From positions 5,341-62,395 of the forward strand of contig WOZS01000040.1 in the NCBI GenBank assembly GCA_011620135.1: 57,055 nt of DNA, given 5' to 3'. Origin of the DNA: Gammaproteobacteria bacterium. GTDB lineage: Bacteria; Pseudomonadota; Gammaproteobacteria; WOZS01. Of the stretch, positions 27,823-38,934 are shown one piece after another (positions within the stretch are counted from its first letter, which is position 1; the number at the start of each line of letters is the position of its first letter). A program made the translations under genes and the position numbers. The notes under the pieces are model-generated. The model was not told the DNA's origin, did no database searches, and was given only the letters and a program-made list of their open reading frames with translations.

Positions 27823-30336
27823 ATGATGATGGGTGCCACCGACAATGGCCATGGTTCTTCTGGCGCCCTGCCAGGCGCAGGCCTGGGAGGCTGGCCCCTT
27901 TTGCAGGGCTACAAGGCTCAGCAAACCTATGATGAGTTGCTGACCAAAGATGGCACCATTGCTGCGCATTGGCAGTACCTGATCCAGGCCCTCCACGCCC
28001 TGGGCCTCGACAATCTGCACAGACGCAGCGCGTCCATCCAGGACATCATCCAGGCGCAAGGCATCAGCTATCGTCTCGAGGAAGGCAATATGGCCGAACG
28101 GCCATTGGGCCTGGACCCCGTCCCCATTCTTTTCGACAGTGTTTCCTGGCGACAGCTGGAAACGGGTTTGATCCAGCGTGCTGAACTATTCAAGGCGCTG
28201 CTCGCCGATTTGTATGGACCACAACGGGTCCTCAACAAAAGGATGCTGCCTCCCGAGGTGGTCCTTGGCCACCCCGGTTTTCTGCGCCCCTGTACCACAC
28301 TGGGCCGCGAGCCCATCCTCACGCTCTATGGGGCCGATCTTTCCCGGGACAGCCATGGCCAATGGCTGGTCAGTGCCGATCACCTGCAAAACCCGTTGGG
28401 CATGGGTTATGCCCTGGAGGCACGGGTTGTTTTGGCGCGGGCCTTGCCCAGCCTGTTTCGCGAGGCTCATCCCCACCGCCTGCGCCTGTTTTTTCAGATG
28501 CTGCGCAATACCTTGCTGCGCTTGGGAGAAACGCTGGAGGCCGAAACGCCGGCCATCGCCATGCTTTCTGCTGGTACCAGCAGCAGCAGTTATCCGGAAG
28601 ATGCCTACCTGGCCCATTATCTGGGCTATCCCCTGATCGATGGCAGCGATCTCAGGGTCACCGATGGCAAGGTACAGCTGCGTACCGTCTCGGGCACAGA
28701 GCCTGTGCATGTGCTCGTGCGCCGCAATCAGGACATCGCCTGCGATCCCCTGGAGCTGGGGCGTCACGCCATCCAAGGTACCCCTGGTCTGCTGCATGCG
28801 GTGCGCCTGGGTACAGTGGCACTCAGCAATACGCCAGGGGCCGGGGTGGCAGAAAACCTGGGTTTGTTTCCTTTTCTGGAGCAGCTTGCCCAGTTCTTTT
28901 TGGGTACGAGCCTGCAACTGCCTTGCATGCCAACACTATGGCTTGGGGATTCCAGGCAACGGACCCATGTGCTGCGCCATCGGGATGGTTGGGTCATCCG
29001 TCATGTGGATGGCACCCTGCTGTGGCATCCTGAAAGCAGTGAGACCTCCTGGAAAAAGGCCAAGGCCTTACTGGACAGTCGCCCCGGCCTTTTTGTGGCC
29101 CACGCGCCTGTGCCTTGGGCCACCGCCCCCTCTTTGGCCGCAGAGGGTCTGTCCCCCCAGCCGTTTGGTCTGCGTACCTTTGCCGTGGCCGATGAACACC
29201 ACACGTTTTATGTCATGCCAGGAGCCCTGGGCATCGTTGTGGCGCCGGATGCGTCATACGAACATACCTTGCGCTTGGGTGGCATCACCAAGGATGTCTG
29301 GGTGCTTTCTTCGGAACAGGTGCGGGATACCGACGTGGCCTCGGTGTTGCGCCGTCCCTGGCCCTTCCCTCACCAGGAAGGCCCCTTGTCGCGGCGGGTG
29401 GCCGATAACCTGTTCTGGATGGCCCGCTACTTGGTCCGTGCCGAGATGCAGTGCCGCTGCCTGCATGAGATGCTGGCCCGCTTCACCGAGGTGATCAGGG
29501 CGCAAAGCGATGTGGTCTTGAACGCGTTGCTGCCCATGCTGTGCCCTAACCGGCCCATGCCCCACTGGTCTCCAGGGGTGGATCCCTTCGTGATCATCAA
29601 TGATCAGGTGGCCGGTTTTTCCCTGGAGAGCCTGCGCGGCAATCTGTCATCCGTCACCCGGACCGCCCGGGCAGTGCGCAAACGTCTCGATGATTGGTCC
29701 TGGAGGTTGCTGCACCAACTGGAAAGCGATCTGGAGCATGGCCTGGGCCATTATGGCCTGCGTCATGCCGCAGAACAGGTCTTTACCAAAATCATTGCCA
29801 TTCGCACCCTGGCCGCAGAAGGCATGCAGGTGGATCCAGCCCATTGTTTCTTGCATCTCGGGCAGCATCTGGAGAGTGCCTTGCAATTGCTGCTGCTGCT
29901 GCATGCGGCCCTGTCTTCTGCAACAGAGCAGGAAAACGACGACCTTGTGGAGAGTCTCTATGTGGTTTCTGGGATCAATCCCAATCAATATCGCAGCATC
30001 GGTTATCGGGTGGATGGCAAGGAAGGCATCATCTCCTTGATGCTTCTGGAGCTGCGCAATCCCTCATCCATGGCTCATCTCCTGGCCAATCTGGAACAGG
30101 ATCTCGACATGTTGGGTCGCGCCTTGCAAGACACCACCCACGTGGCCGCCGCCCAGGCCTTGCTGCTCCAGGCCCAGCAAGCATTGGCCGCACAACGCAG
30201 CACAGCGCTGCTGCAGCCTACCCAGTTCGAGACGTTGAGCCAGCGCCTGCGTCAGACCCTGTGGGCCATCTCCGATCTGCTGACAGAAAATTTTCTGCGT
30301 CAACCCACCGCCACGCACCAGTTGGTCAACCTGTGA
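27823..30336 (+). CDS. Circularly permuted ATP-grasp / alpha-E fusion protein
   Basis: About 837 residues. The N-terminal two thirds is the CP_ATP-grasp (DUF404/DUF407) region: GNMAERPLGLDPVPILFDS, LYGPQRVLNKRMLPPEVV, MLSAGTSSSSYPEDAYLAHY and LPAGVAENLG-like text near AGAGVAENLG. The last third is the alpha-E helical domain (DUF403), starting at SRRVADNLFWMARYLVRAE. Family members are thought to ligate or modify peptides, often next to a transglutaminase-like peptidase. Three consecutive ATGs occur at 27823-27831 and an in-frame codon at 27760 overlaps the lipoprotein gene; none has a good ribosome-binding site, so the start is uncertain. The only transglutaminase in the window is TgpA, 7 kb away. 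Confidence 0.87.
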   Translation: MMMGATDNGHGSSGALPGAGLGGWPLLQGYKAQQTYDELLTKDGTIAAHWQYLIQALHALGLDNLHRRSASIQDIIQAQGISYRLEEGNMAERPLGLDPVPILFDSVSWRQLETGLIQRAELFKALLADLYGPQRVLNKRMLPPEVVLGHPGFLRPCTTLGREPILTLYGADLSRDSHGQWLVSADHLQNPLGMGYALEARVVLARALPSLFREAHPHRLRLFFQMLRNTLLRLGETLEAETPAIAMLSAGTSSSSYPEDAYLAHYLGYPLIDGSDLRVTDGKVQLRTVSGTEPVHVLVRRNQDIACDPLELGRHAIQGTPGLLHAVRLGTVALSNTPGAGVAENLGLFPFLEQLAQFFLGTSLQLPCMPTLWLGDSRQRTHVLRHRDGWVIRHVDGTLLWHPESSETSWKKAKALLDSRPGLFVAHAPVPWATAPSLAAEGLSPQPFGLRTFAVADEHHTFYVMPGALGIVVAPDASYEHTLRLGGITKDVWVLSSEQVRDTDVASVLRRPWPFPHQEGPLSRRVADNLFWMARYLVRAEMQCRCLHEMLARFTEVIRAQSDVVLNALLPMLCPNRPMPHWSPGVDPFVIINDQVAGFSLESLRGNLSSVTRTARAVRKRLDDWSWRLLHQLESDLEHGLGHYGLRHAAEQVFTKIIAIRTLAAEGMQVDPAHCFLHLGQHLESALQLLLLLHAALSSATEQENDDLVESLYVVSGINPNQYRSIGYRVDGKEGIISLMLLELRNPSSMAHLLANLEQDLDMLGRALQDTTHVAAAQALLLQAQQALAAQRSTALLQPTQFETLSQRLRQTLWAISDLLTENFLRQPTATHQLVNL

Positions 30337-30601
30337 TGGCCGTGCTGCACCCTGGCAGCGCCATCCTGCCTGGGGTGCGGAGCGATGGGTGGGCCAACCG
30401 AGGGGCAAAGTGGGCACGGGCTGTTGACAGCTCCTCTTCCCGGCAGATCATGGGGTCATGACTGGCAACCCAGTGAACGGTAGACAGTCAATGGTTCTTG
30501 ATCGCCCCTGCTCCCATGCCATCGGCCAGCAGGCATGCTGGTGTGCGCCAACCCGAAATGTTTCGATGATGCTTTGTTATGCGTGCGTACCCGGGGCACC
30601 G
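30337..30601. other. Intergenic region between convergent genes
   Basis: 265 bases with no supportable gene. A small hairpin, ACTGG-CAAC-CCAGT (30461-30474), lies inside a wider TGACTG...CAGTCA inverted repeat (30459-30490). No T-run follows on either strand, so I do not call a terminator. A TTGACA at 30424 has no matching -10. Confidence 0.5.
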
Positions 30602-31657
30602 CTAGGGTGTAATCGCGACTTTCAGGACGCCATTGCGCTGATGCGAGAATAGATCGTAGGCTTGTTCGATCTGATCCAGCTTGAAGCGATGGGTAACCAG
30701 CGGCTTCAGGTCGACACGACCCGAGCTGATGACCGCCAGTAACCTCCGCATGCGCTCCTTGCCGCCGGGGCAGAGCGTCGTGACGATCCTGTGATCGCCG
30801 AGACCGGCTGCAAACGCATCCACAGGCATTGACAGCTTGCCAGAGTACACCCCAAGACTCGATAACACGCCACCCGGCTTGAGCACGCGCAGGCAGCTCT
30901 CGAACGTCTGCTGCGTGCCCAGCGCTTCGATGGCCACATCGACGCCCGTCCCATCGGTGATCCTCAGGATTTCCTGCACAGGATCGACGGCGGCGTAATC
31001 GAGCACGATATCGGCCCCGAGACGTTTGGCCATGGCCATGCGCTCGGGGATATGATCGACGGTGATAATGCGCGCAGCACCTTTCAACCTGGCGCCCACC
31101 GTGGCGCACAACCCGATCGGCCCTTGCGAGAATACAGCAACCGTATCACCGATACTGATCTGGCCGCTTTCCGAGCCGCCGAAGCCGGTGCTCATGATGT
31201 CAGGGCACATCAGGACCTGTTCATCGGTCAAATCGTCTGGGATCGGTGCAAGATTGGCTTGGGCGTCAGGAACCAGGACGTATTCGGCTTGGCAGCCGTC
31301 GATTGTGTTGCCGAGCCTCCAGCCACCGATGGGTTTGCCGCCGCACTGAGCGGTGTGGCCAGCAAGGCAGGTATGGCATTGACCGCAAGGCGTAATGGCG
31401 CCAGCGATCACGCGTTGTCCGACCTTGTAGCCACGAACAGCCGACCCAAGCTCTTGAACGACGCCCACAGGTTCGTGACCGATGGTCAGTCCGCGCGCGA
31501 CTGGGTATTCGCCCTTGAGGATATGCACATCGGTGCCACAGATCGTCGTGGTCGTGACGCGCAGGAGCGCGTCAGTGGGCCCTGCTTTGGGGATGGGCTT
31601 TTCCTGCAGGACGATTCGTCCCGGCTCCATAAACACCGCTGCTTTCATCTGGGTCAT
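30602..31657 (-). CDS. Zinc-dependent medium-chain alcohol dehydrogenase
   Basis: 351 residues. It oxidises an alcohol with NAD(P)+, or the reverse. The catalytic zinc site is C in TTICGTDVH and the His-Glu pair in TIGHEPVG. The structural zinc lobe has four Cys in CGQCHTCLAGHTAQC. The nucleotide-binding fold contains SQGPIGLCATVGARLKGA. It resembles the isopropanol/threonine dehydrogenase branch; the substrate is not readable. AGGAGGAAGCCTC before the ATG is a strong ribosome-binding site. It stands alone between a convergent gene and a tRNA and uses more CGA, TCG and ATC words than its neighbours, which may reflect later acquisition. Confidence 0.9.
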   Translation of the reverse strand: MTQMKAAVFMEPGRIVLQEKPIPKAGPTDALLRVTTTTICGTDVHILKGEYPVARGLTIGHEPVGVVQELGSAVRGYKVGQRVIAGAITPCGQCHTCLAGHTAQCGGKPIGGWRLGNTIDGCQAEYVLVPDAQANLAPIPDDLTDEQVLMCPDIMSTGFGGSESGQISIGDTVAVFSQGPIGLCATVGARLKGAARIITVDHIPERMAMAKRLGADIVLDYAAVDPVQEILRITDGTGVDVAIEALGTQQTFESCLRVLKPGGVLSSLGVYSGKLSMPVDAFAAGLGDHRIVTTLCPGGKERMRRLLAVISSGRVDLKPLVTHRFKLDQIEQAYDLFSHQRNGVLKVAITP

Positions 31658-31881
31658 GAGGCTTCCTCCTGCTTCTGGCTGTTTGGCTCCATGAATGACG
31701 ATGGGGTGTTGACCGGCTCACTGCCGCACCTGTCATCAGACATGGGGTTATTGGCGAGAAGCGCCCGGGGTTCGACTCATAGTGTAGTGGGTAAAGCCGG
31801 TTTCCTGCCACACACCGTAAAAGGCGTTTTGGACCCCAGCAGCACTGGCAGCAGCGCCCCGCTGCCGGGGTGTGCTGTGAT

Positions 31882-31958
31882 TGGTGGGCCGTGCAGGGCT
31901 CGAACCTGCGACCTATCCATTATGAGTGGACAGCTCTGACCGACTGAGCTAACGGCCC
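31882..31958 (-). tRNA. tRNA-Ile2 with CAT anticodon (lysidine type)
   Basis: 77 bases including an encoded CCA. Arms: acceptor GGGCCGT/ACGGCCC, D-arm GCTC-GAGC, anticodon stem GTCCA/TGGAT with loop CTCATAA, T-arm GCAGG-TTCGAGC-CCTGC. The anticodon is CAT. G1-C72 rules out initiator tRNA. C4-G69 and C5-G68 match the pairs by which TilS recognises tRNA-Ile2, so the C34 is probably modified to lysidine and the tRNA reads AUA; elongator tRNA-Met is the alternative. It begins 19 bases after the rpoD stop and may be cut from the rpoD transcript. Confidence 0.93.
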
Positions 31959-31977
31959 GCTCCGAGCTTGCTGGGGA

Positions 31978-33785
<1,808 letters not shown>

Positions 33786-33786
<1 letters not shown>

Positions 33787-35636
33787 TATTGCTCTCCACC
33801 CTCTGTGACCTTGTGAACATGGCCGCCCGGGGTACTGCTTGCACCCTGGCGACCCACGGTATGCTCCTCAGGAGCCGCGCCACGTCTCAGCAGCTCATGG
33901 AGCACACCCATTTCCTGCTGATCGAGTTCATCGCGGCGCATCTTGTTCATGAGCATATCGATGTGGCGCTGCCTGCCGTCTTCCTGCAGGCGCTTGCGTA
34001 TAGCCTGCCATTCCGAACGACGGATGGCAGGTGGCATATCCCCTGCGGCCATGTGGAGATATCCGCATGCCTGGAAAGTCGGCTCGATCCTCATGATTTC
34101 CAGTAAGGTAGCTGTGGTATGATGGGGATTTTGCTCTATAAGTTCCAGCATGCGCCGCAGCACGCCATGAACCCCATCCTGATCCAGGGGTAATCCCTGG
34201 GCGGGCATCTCCACAGCCAGACCGGGTTCCATCAGCAACAGGGCGATGGCTCGCTCGGCGAGACTCAAGACCCGCAGATCCCGGATGGCGTCGTGTCGCC
34301 GCCCATTGTCCTTGGCTTGGTCATTGACTTGCCGGACGGTTTCCTCGCGGCCCTGGAGCACACGCTCCACGCGTTCGGCTGACAGGCCCGTGCGCTTTGC
34401 CAGGGCGGCGATCAAGACCGCCTTGGTCTCCTCGTCCCGCAGCGCTTGCACGAATGGTTTGGCGGCACGCAGTTGCTGGACCCCACCGGCAATCCCGCCT
34501 GATGATGCCTCTTCCTGGATGGCCTCGAGCAGATAATCGGCCAGGGGCACCTGAGCCGCCAGACAGGCCTCGAAGGCGGACAGGCCATCGCGGCATACCA
34601 AGCTATCCGGATCATCCCCGGGCGGTAGCAGGACCACGTCGATGCGCCGGCGCTCGCCGAGATGGGGTGCCAGGACCAGGGCAGCGCGCCGCGCCGCCCG
34701 CCTGCCAGCCTCATCACCATCGAAACACAGCACAAGCTCGCTGGCATAACGGCTCAGCAGGCTGGCCTGCCCGGGCCCCAGGGCTGTGCCCAGGGGGGCC
34801 ACGGCACCTGCAAAGCCACGACCCGCAAGGGCCAGCACATCCATATAGCCTTCCACCAGCACCAGGCGTTTAGCGCCGCGCGCCTGGTGCAGCCCATAGA
34901 GGCATTGCCCCTTGTGGAACAAGGCGGTCTCCGGGGTGTTGAGGTATTTGGGTTGTGTTGCCTGACCCATACTGTCCAGCACCCGACCACCGAAACCCAC
35001 CAGTCGACCGCGCTCATCATGGATGGGATACATCAGCCGGCCCCGAAACAGATCATACAGGCGACCATCACTGCCTTGCCTCGCCAGACCTGCCTCCACC
35101 AGCCGCCCGGCTGCAAAGCCCTCTCCTTGCAAATGGCGGACCAAGCCCCCGCTTTCCGGGGCAAAACCCAGGCAGAAGGATCCAAGCTGGGTCATGGGCA
35201 AGGCGCGTTGCTGCACATAGTGCCGCGCCTCTTGGCTGCGGGCCAGTTGAGCCTGGAACCAAGCCGCAGCGCGCTGCAGCAGCTCGCGTAACATCCTGGT
35301 CTGCGCCTGCTGTTGTTCGCGCTGTTCATCGTGTTCCTGCGCTGGCAGCTCCAGTCCCACTTCCTCGGCCAGTAGGCCAACCGCCTCCCGGAAGGGCAGC
35401 CTCTCATGAGCCATCAAAAAGCCGATGGCCGTGCCGTTGGCCTGGCAGCCGAAGCAGTAATAGAATCCCTTTTCCCGATTCACGGAAAACGATGGCGTTT
35501 TTTCCTCATGGAAAGGACACAACCCCACCAGGTTCTTCCCGCTGCGCCGCAGCATCACCCGTCTGCCGACCACCTCGGCCAGATCGACGCGTTCCAGCAG
35601 ATCTCGAAGCCATGCCTCTGGCAGGCGCCCCGCCAT
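33786..35636 (-). CDS. dnaG: DNA primase
   Basis: 616 residues. It lays RNA primers for replication at the fork with DnaB. The N-terminal zinc ribbon has C40, H43, C61 and C64 ([20 protein letters not shown] then CFGC). The catalytic TOPRIM centre has [14 protein letters not shown] and [12 protein letters not shown], with DDPDSLV as the second acidic cluster. The C-terminal helicase-interaction domain ends in a long polar tail (about 30 residues beyond the usual end). It lies 41 bases after rpsU and overlaps rpoD by one base. Confidence 0.97.
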
Positions 35637-35676
35637 ATGTCCGCCCCGATCAACCCGGCCTTACGGCCGGATGTCC

Positions 35677-35886
35677 TCAGCTTCCGCGGCGGCCATCGGT
35701 GCGTTGCATGCGCTTGGCAAAGCGCTTGATGGCTGCTGCCCGTTTGCGTTTGCGCTCCTGGGTGGGCTTTTCGTAGTATTCACGCCGCCGCAACTCAGTC
35801 AGCACACCAGCCTTTTCGCAAGCCCTCTTGAAGCGCCGCAGCGTCACATCGAAATACTCTCCTTCCCGTGCGCGAATACCTGGCAT
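35677..35886 (-). CDS. rpsU: Small-subunit ribosomal protein S21
   Basis: 69 residues, extremely basic, with family text [20 protein letters not shown] and [14 protein letters not shown]. It binds near the 3' end of 16S rRNA and helps start translation. GGAGGG lies seven bases before the ATG. It is first in the rpsU-dnaG-rpoD operon. A short duplicated element (35897-35916) covers the leader just ahead of the ribosome-binding site. Confidence 0.97.
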   Translation of the reverse strand: MPGIRAREGEYFDVTLRRFKRACEKAGVLTELRRREYYEKPTQERKRKRAAAIKRFAKRMQRTDGRRGS

Positions 35887-35896
35887 ACAAGCCCTC

Positions 35897-35916
35897 CATA
35901 AAGGAACATAAAGGAA
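35897..35916 (-). repeat. Tandem 10-bp duplication in the rpsU leader
   Basis: CATAAAGGAA occurs twice in a row on the plus strand, giving UUCCUUUAUG twice in the rpsU messenger just before its ribosome-binding site. Each copy has a CCUUU that could pair with the AGGAGG-like site, and an AUG that is not the S21 start. A candidate extended -10 (TGCTAAGGT) lies just upstream, with TTGCCG 18 bases before TAAGGT, so this element would be near the 5' end of the messenger. Confidence 0.5.
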
Positions 35917-36022
35917 AATATTAAAACCTTAGCACATTGCAGCGGGCAACGGCAAGCCACACTCCTGCCCCCCCGATGTCGCGCCTGCTCATGGCCACAG
36001 TCACCCCATGAGCGGCTGACCC

Positions 36023-37342
36023 TCAAGTTTTTCTGTTCCTGGCCAGCAGCGCGTAATAAAAGCCATCCATTCCCCCTTCACCGGGAAGCAACTGGCGACC
36101 ATAGCCTGTTACCCTGCCCCATGGCAATGAGGTTTGGACAGCCGAGAGCTCCGCATGCTCCCGGATGATGCCCTCGACCACGCCTTCGTTTTCCTCGGGC
36201 AGGATGGAGCAGGTTGAATAGCACAACCTGCCACCGGGCGCAAGCAGGCGGCAGCATGTCTCCAGCAGATCGCGCTGGATGGCGGACAGCGTCTTGATGT
36301 CACTGTTGCGGCGCAGCCAGCGGATATCCGGATGACGGCGAATCACGCCTGTTCCCGAGCAGGGTGCATCCAGCCAGACACGTTCGAAGGGCCGCCCATC
36401 CCACCAGGCGTCCACATCGCTGACAGCAGCCCTGTGAACCTGGGCGGTCAGGCCGAGGCGGGCCAGGTTGGCCTGCAGGCGTTCCAGACGCCGGCCGTCC
36501 TGATCCACCGCCACCAGATCGATGCCGGGCTGGTGTTCCAGCAGCGCTGCGGTCTTGCCGCCGGGGGCGGCACAGGCGTCCAGGACACGCTGTCCGGGGT
36601 GCAGATCCAGCCAGCCAGCCCCCAGCTGGGATGAGGCGTCCTGTACGGAAAACCAGCCTGCCTCGAAACCTGGAATCTCCTGGATGGGTACTTGGTCAGT
36701 CAGGCGTACGGCGGCATGGGTCCAGACCAACGCCTCGGCCGCAAGGCCACGGGCATCCAGATGATCCAGAAAAGCGCACCGCGTGATCCTTTGCAGGTTG
36801 ACTCGCAGCACCAGGGGTGGGAGTGAGTCGTTGGCACGGCAAATGGCCTCCAACTCCCCGGGCCATGCCATCTCCAAGCGGCGCATCAGCCAGGGTGGAT
36901 GGTTGTGGCGCCAGCCCTGTTCCCTGAGCCAGGTCTCATGGGAGGGGCGGTTTTCCAGGGCGCGGCGCAGCACGGCGTTGACCAGCCTGCCTGCGCGAGG
37001 ATGCCCCATGGATTTGACGATCTCCACCGCCTCGGCCACGGCGGCATAGGCGGGGGTGCCCAGCACCATCGCCTCATAGAGGCCCAATTCCAGAGCGAGC
37101 GCTGCCTGGGGGGGATGGATGGCGGCGGGCACATACTGGCTGACGATGTGCTGCAAGGCGCCGTGCCAACGCAATACCCCATAGACAAGCTGCTGGACCT
37201 GGGCGCGCTGTCGTGGCTCATGCATACCGCCTTGCTGCCAATCAGCCAATGACTGGCCATGACACAAGACCCGATGCAGCCAAAGGACGGCCAGGTGGCG
37301 TGGCGATTGTTCCGCCTTCCCGGTGCTGCTGCTGGCCATCAT
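36023..37342 (-). CDS. rsmB: 16S rRNA m5C967 methyltransferase RsmB
   Basis: 439 residues. An N-terminal NusB-like RNA-binding domain (about 1-135) precedes the Rossmann methyltransferase. The SAM site reads LDACAAPGGKTAALLE. The two Cys are in WLDAPCSGTGVIRRHPDIRW (release Cys) and GRLCYSTCSILPEENE (catalytic Cys). Of two adjacent ATGs the one at 37342 makes a four-base overlap with fmt (ATGA) and has GGAGAGG eight bases upstream. It is the last gene in def-fmt-rsmB. Confidence 0.95.
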   Translation of the reverse strand: MMASSSTGKAEQSPRHLAVLWLHRVLCHGQSLADWQQGGMHEPRQRAQVQQLVYGVLRWHGALQHIVSQYVPAAIHPPQAALALELGLYEAMVLGTPAYAAVAEAVEIVKSMGHPRAGRLVNAVLRRALENRPSHETWLREQGWRHNHPPWLMRRLEMAWPGELEAICRANDSLPPLVLRVNLQRITRCAFLDHLDARGLAAEALVWTHAAVRLTDQVPIQEIPGFEAGWFSVQDASSQLGAGWLDLHPGQRVLDACAAPGGKTAALLEHQPGIDLVAVDQDGRRLERLQANLARLGLTAQVHRAAVSDVDAWWDGRPFERVWLDAPCSGTGVIRRHPDIRWLRRNSDIKTLSAIQRDLLETCCRLLAPGGRLCYSTCSILPEENEGVVEGIIREHAELSAVQTSLPWGRVTGYGRQLLPGEGGMDGFYYALLARNRKT

Positions 37343-38316
37343 GACAAACGCCTCTCCGCATGGTTCACGGCAATAAGACCACTGGGCTGCTCCCGAAGGC
37401 CGCGCCAGAAGGCCGCAGCCGACATGGGTCGTCCCCCGGCAGGCTGTATGGTCTGCAGGCACAGGGCATCTGTGCCGCAGGCCACCACGACCGAGGAGGC
37501 ATCCACCTGTACAATGGCCCCTGGTGCGGCCGTCTGGGGCCAGGACACGAGACTGGCCTCATGAACAAGGATCATGCGCTCGCCCAGCAAAAAGCGGGCG
37601 CGGGGCCTGGGTGTCATGGCGCGCACCAGACGCTGGATGCTGCGGGCATCCTGGTGCCAGTCGATCACGGCCTCGCCAGTATTGAGCTTGGCGGCATAAC
37701 AGGCCCCGGCGCTGTCCTGGGGGCGGGGGGTGATGGTGTCTGCAGCCATGCGGTCGAGCACGTCCAACAGCAAGGAAGCAGCCAGCTGGGCCAGCTTTTC
37801 TTCCAGCGAACCAGATGTCTCGTGTTCTGCCACGGCTATACGGCCCTGAGCAAGCAATGGCCCGGTATCAAGCCCTTCTTCCATCTGGAAGATGGAAACC
37901 CCCGTCTCGGCATCACCGGCCAGAAGAGTCCTGGCGATGGGGGCTGCCCCCCGCCATCTGGGCAACAGCGAGGCATGGAGGTTGATGCATCCCCATCGGG
38001 GCAGCTGCAGGACCTGGGGCGGGAGCAGTAGCCCATAGGCGGCGGTGATGAGCACATCAAGGCGTGCCTCCCGCAAGGCATCCTGGATCGCTGTTTCGCG
38101 TAATGAGGCTGGCTTCAAAAGCGCAAGCCCAGCCTGCCTTGCCATGAGGGCGATTTGGGTTTCCCGGGCCTTGAGCCCCCGACCCGCTGGCCGGTCTGGC
38201 CTGGTCAGCACCAGCACCGGCCGGTGATCTGCCTGCAGCAAGGCCTGCAGGGCGGGCAGCGCGAAATCCCCACTCCCCGCAAAGGCGCACCGCAACGCCT
38301 TGCCTTGCCTCACCAC
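37339..38316 (-). CDS. fmt: Methionyl-tRNA formyltransferase
   Basis: 325 residues. It formylates Met-tRNA(fMet) with 10-formyl-THF to give the bacterial initiator. The N-terminal catalytic domain carries the motif NLHASLLPRWRGAAPIARTL, with the His and the preceding Asn, and DTGPLLAQ. The C-terminal domain is OB-like. The start is a GTG at 38316 (VRQGKALRCAFAGSGDFALP); there is no ATG in a suitable place and no clear ribosome-binding site, so a second GTG or a TTG a few codons in is possible. It follows def after 27 bases and overlaps rsmB by four. Confidence 0.95.
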   Translation of the reverse strand: MVRQGKALRCAFAGSGDFALPALQALLQADHRPVLVLTRPDRPAGRGLKARETQIALMARQAGLALLKPASLRETAIQDALREARLDVLITAAYGLLLPPQVLQLPRWGCINLHASLLPRWRGAAPIARTLLAGDAETGVSIFQMEEGLDTGPLLAQGRIAVAEHETSGSLEEKLAQLAASLLLDVLDRMAADTITPRPQDSAGACYAAKLNTGEAVIDWHQDARSIQRLVRAMTPRPRARFLLGERMILVHEASLVSWPQTAAPGAIVQVDASSVVVACGTDALCLQTIQPAGGRPMSAAAFWRGLREQPSGLIAVNHAERRLS

Positions 38317-38343
38317 GCTCGTCGGCTGGCCATGGCCAGCCGT

Positions 38344-38934
38344 TCAGTGACTCTGGCCCTGGGTGACATGCAGGGAGTTTTGCACGATGGGGGCACGCCT
38401 GCTCGCCCCCCGGGGGGAGGATCTGGCTTTTTCATCCTGTCCTCCGGAACGGGCGGCGAGCAGCTGTTTTTTCAGTCGTTGGCGGCGCAGTTCAGAGAGC
38501 CTGTCGATGAACAGCACGCCCTCCAGGTGATCCAGTTCATGCTGGATGCAGACCGCCAGCAATCCTTCCGCTTCAGCGATGAAGGGCTCACCCTGGTCAT
38601 TCAGGGCCTGGATCTCGATCCAGGCCGCCCGGCGCACCATCTCAAAGAGACCCGGCACCGACAGGCAACCCTCTTCGCCCTCCAGGACACCCTCCTTGCG
38701 CAGGATGCGGGGATTGACGAGCACCTGCCCCTGGTTGCTTTCTGCGGAGATGTCCACGCAGATGATCCGCAGACCATGGCCAACCTGGGGGGCAGCAAGA
38801 CCGATGCCCCTGGCGGCATACATGGTTTCGAGCATATTGGCTGAGAGCGACCGGACTGCCTCGTCGACCGTCGCCACGGCACGCGCCGGCTGGCGCAGGA
38901 CCGGGTCTGGATATTCCCGGATCGGTAAGATCAT
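38344..38934 (-). CDS. def: Peptide deformylase
   Basis: 196 residues. It removes the formyl group from nascent proteins at the ribosome. All three metal motifs are present: GIGLAAPQVG, EGCLSVPG (metal Cys) and QHELDHLEG (two metal His and the catalytic Glu). The C-terminus after residue about 165 is a basic, polar tail longer than in E. coli (about 169 residues). The second of two adjacent ATGs is chosen because AGGAGG lies six bases before it; the first is only three bases away. Confidence 0.96.
   Translation of the reverse strand: MILPIREYPDPVLRQPARAVATVDEAVRSLSANMLETMYAARGIGLAAPQVGHGLRIICVDISAESNQGQVLVNPRILRKEGVLEGEEGCLSVPGLFEMVRRAAWIEIQALNDQGEPFIAEAEGLLAVCIQHELDHLEGVLFIDRLSELRRQRLKKQLLAARSGGQDEKARSSPRGASRRAPIVQNSLHVTQGQSH

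Noticed and set aside
30424-30453. TTGACA at 30424 as a promoter
   Set aside because: No -10-like hexamer at 16-18 bases, and no gene starts downstream on that strand.
31765-31800. GGGGTTCGACTC resembling a tRNA T-arm, possible tRNA remnant or att site
   Set aside because: No acceptor, D or anticodon arms pair around it, and it does not repeat the 3' end of the nearby tRNA-Ile2.
31800-31881. GC-rich hairpin after the tRNA (CCCCG-GCAG-CGGGG on the minus strand) as terminator
   Set aside because: The stem is short and no T-run follows, so an intrinsic terminator is not supported.
35844-36026. 60-codon frame overlapping the rpsU start
   Set aside because: It runs through the rpsU ribosome-binding site and duplication, with no signature; better explained as leader.
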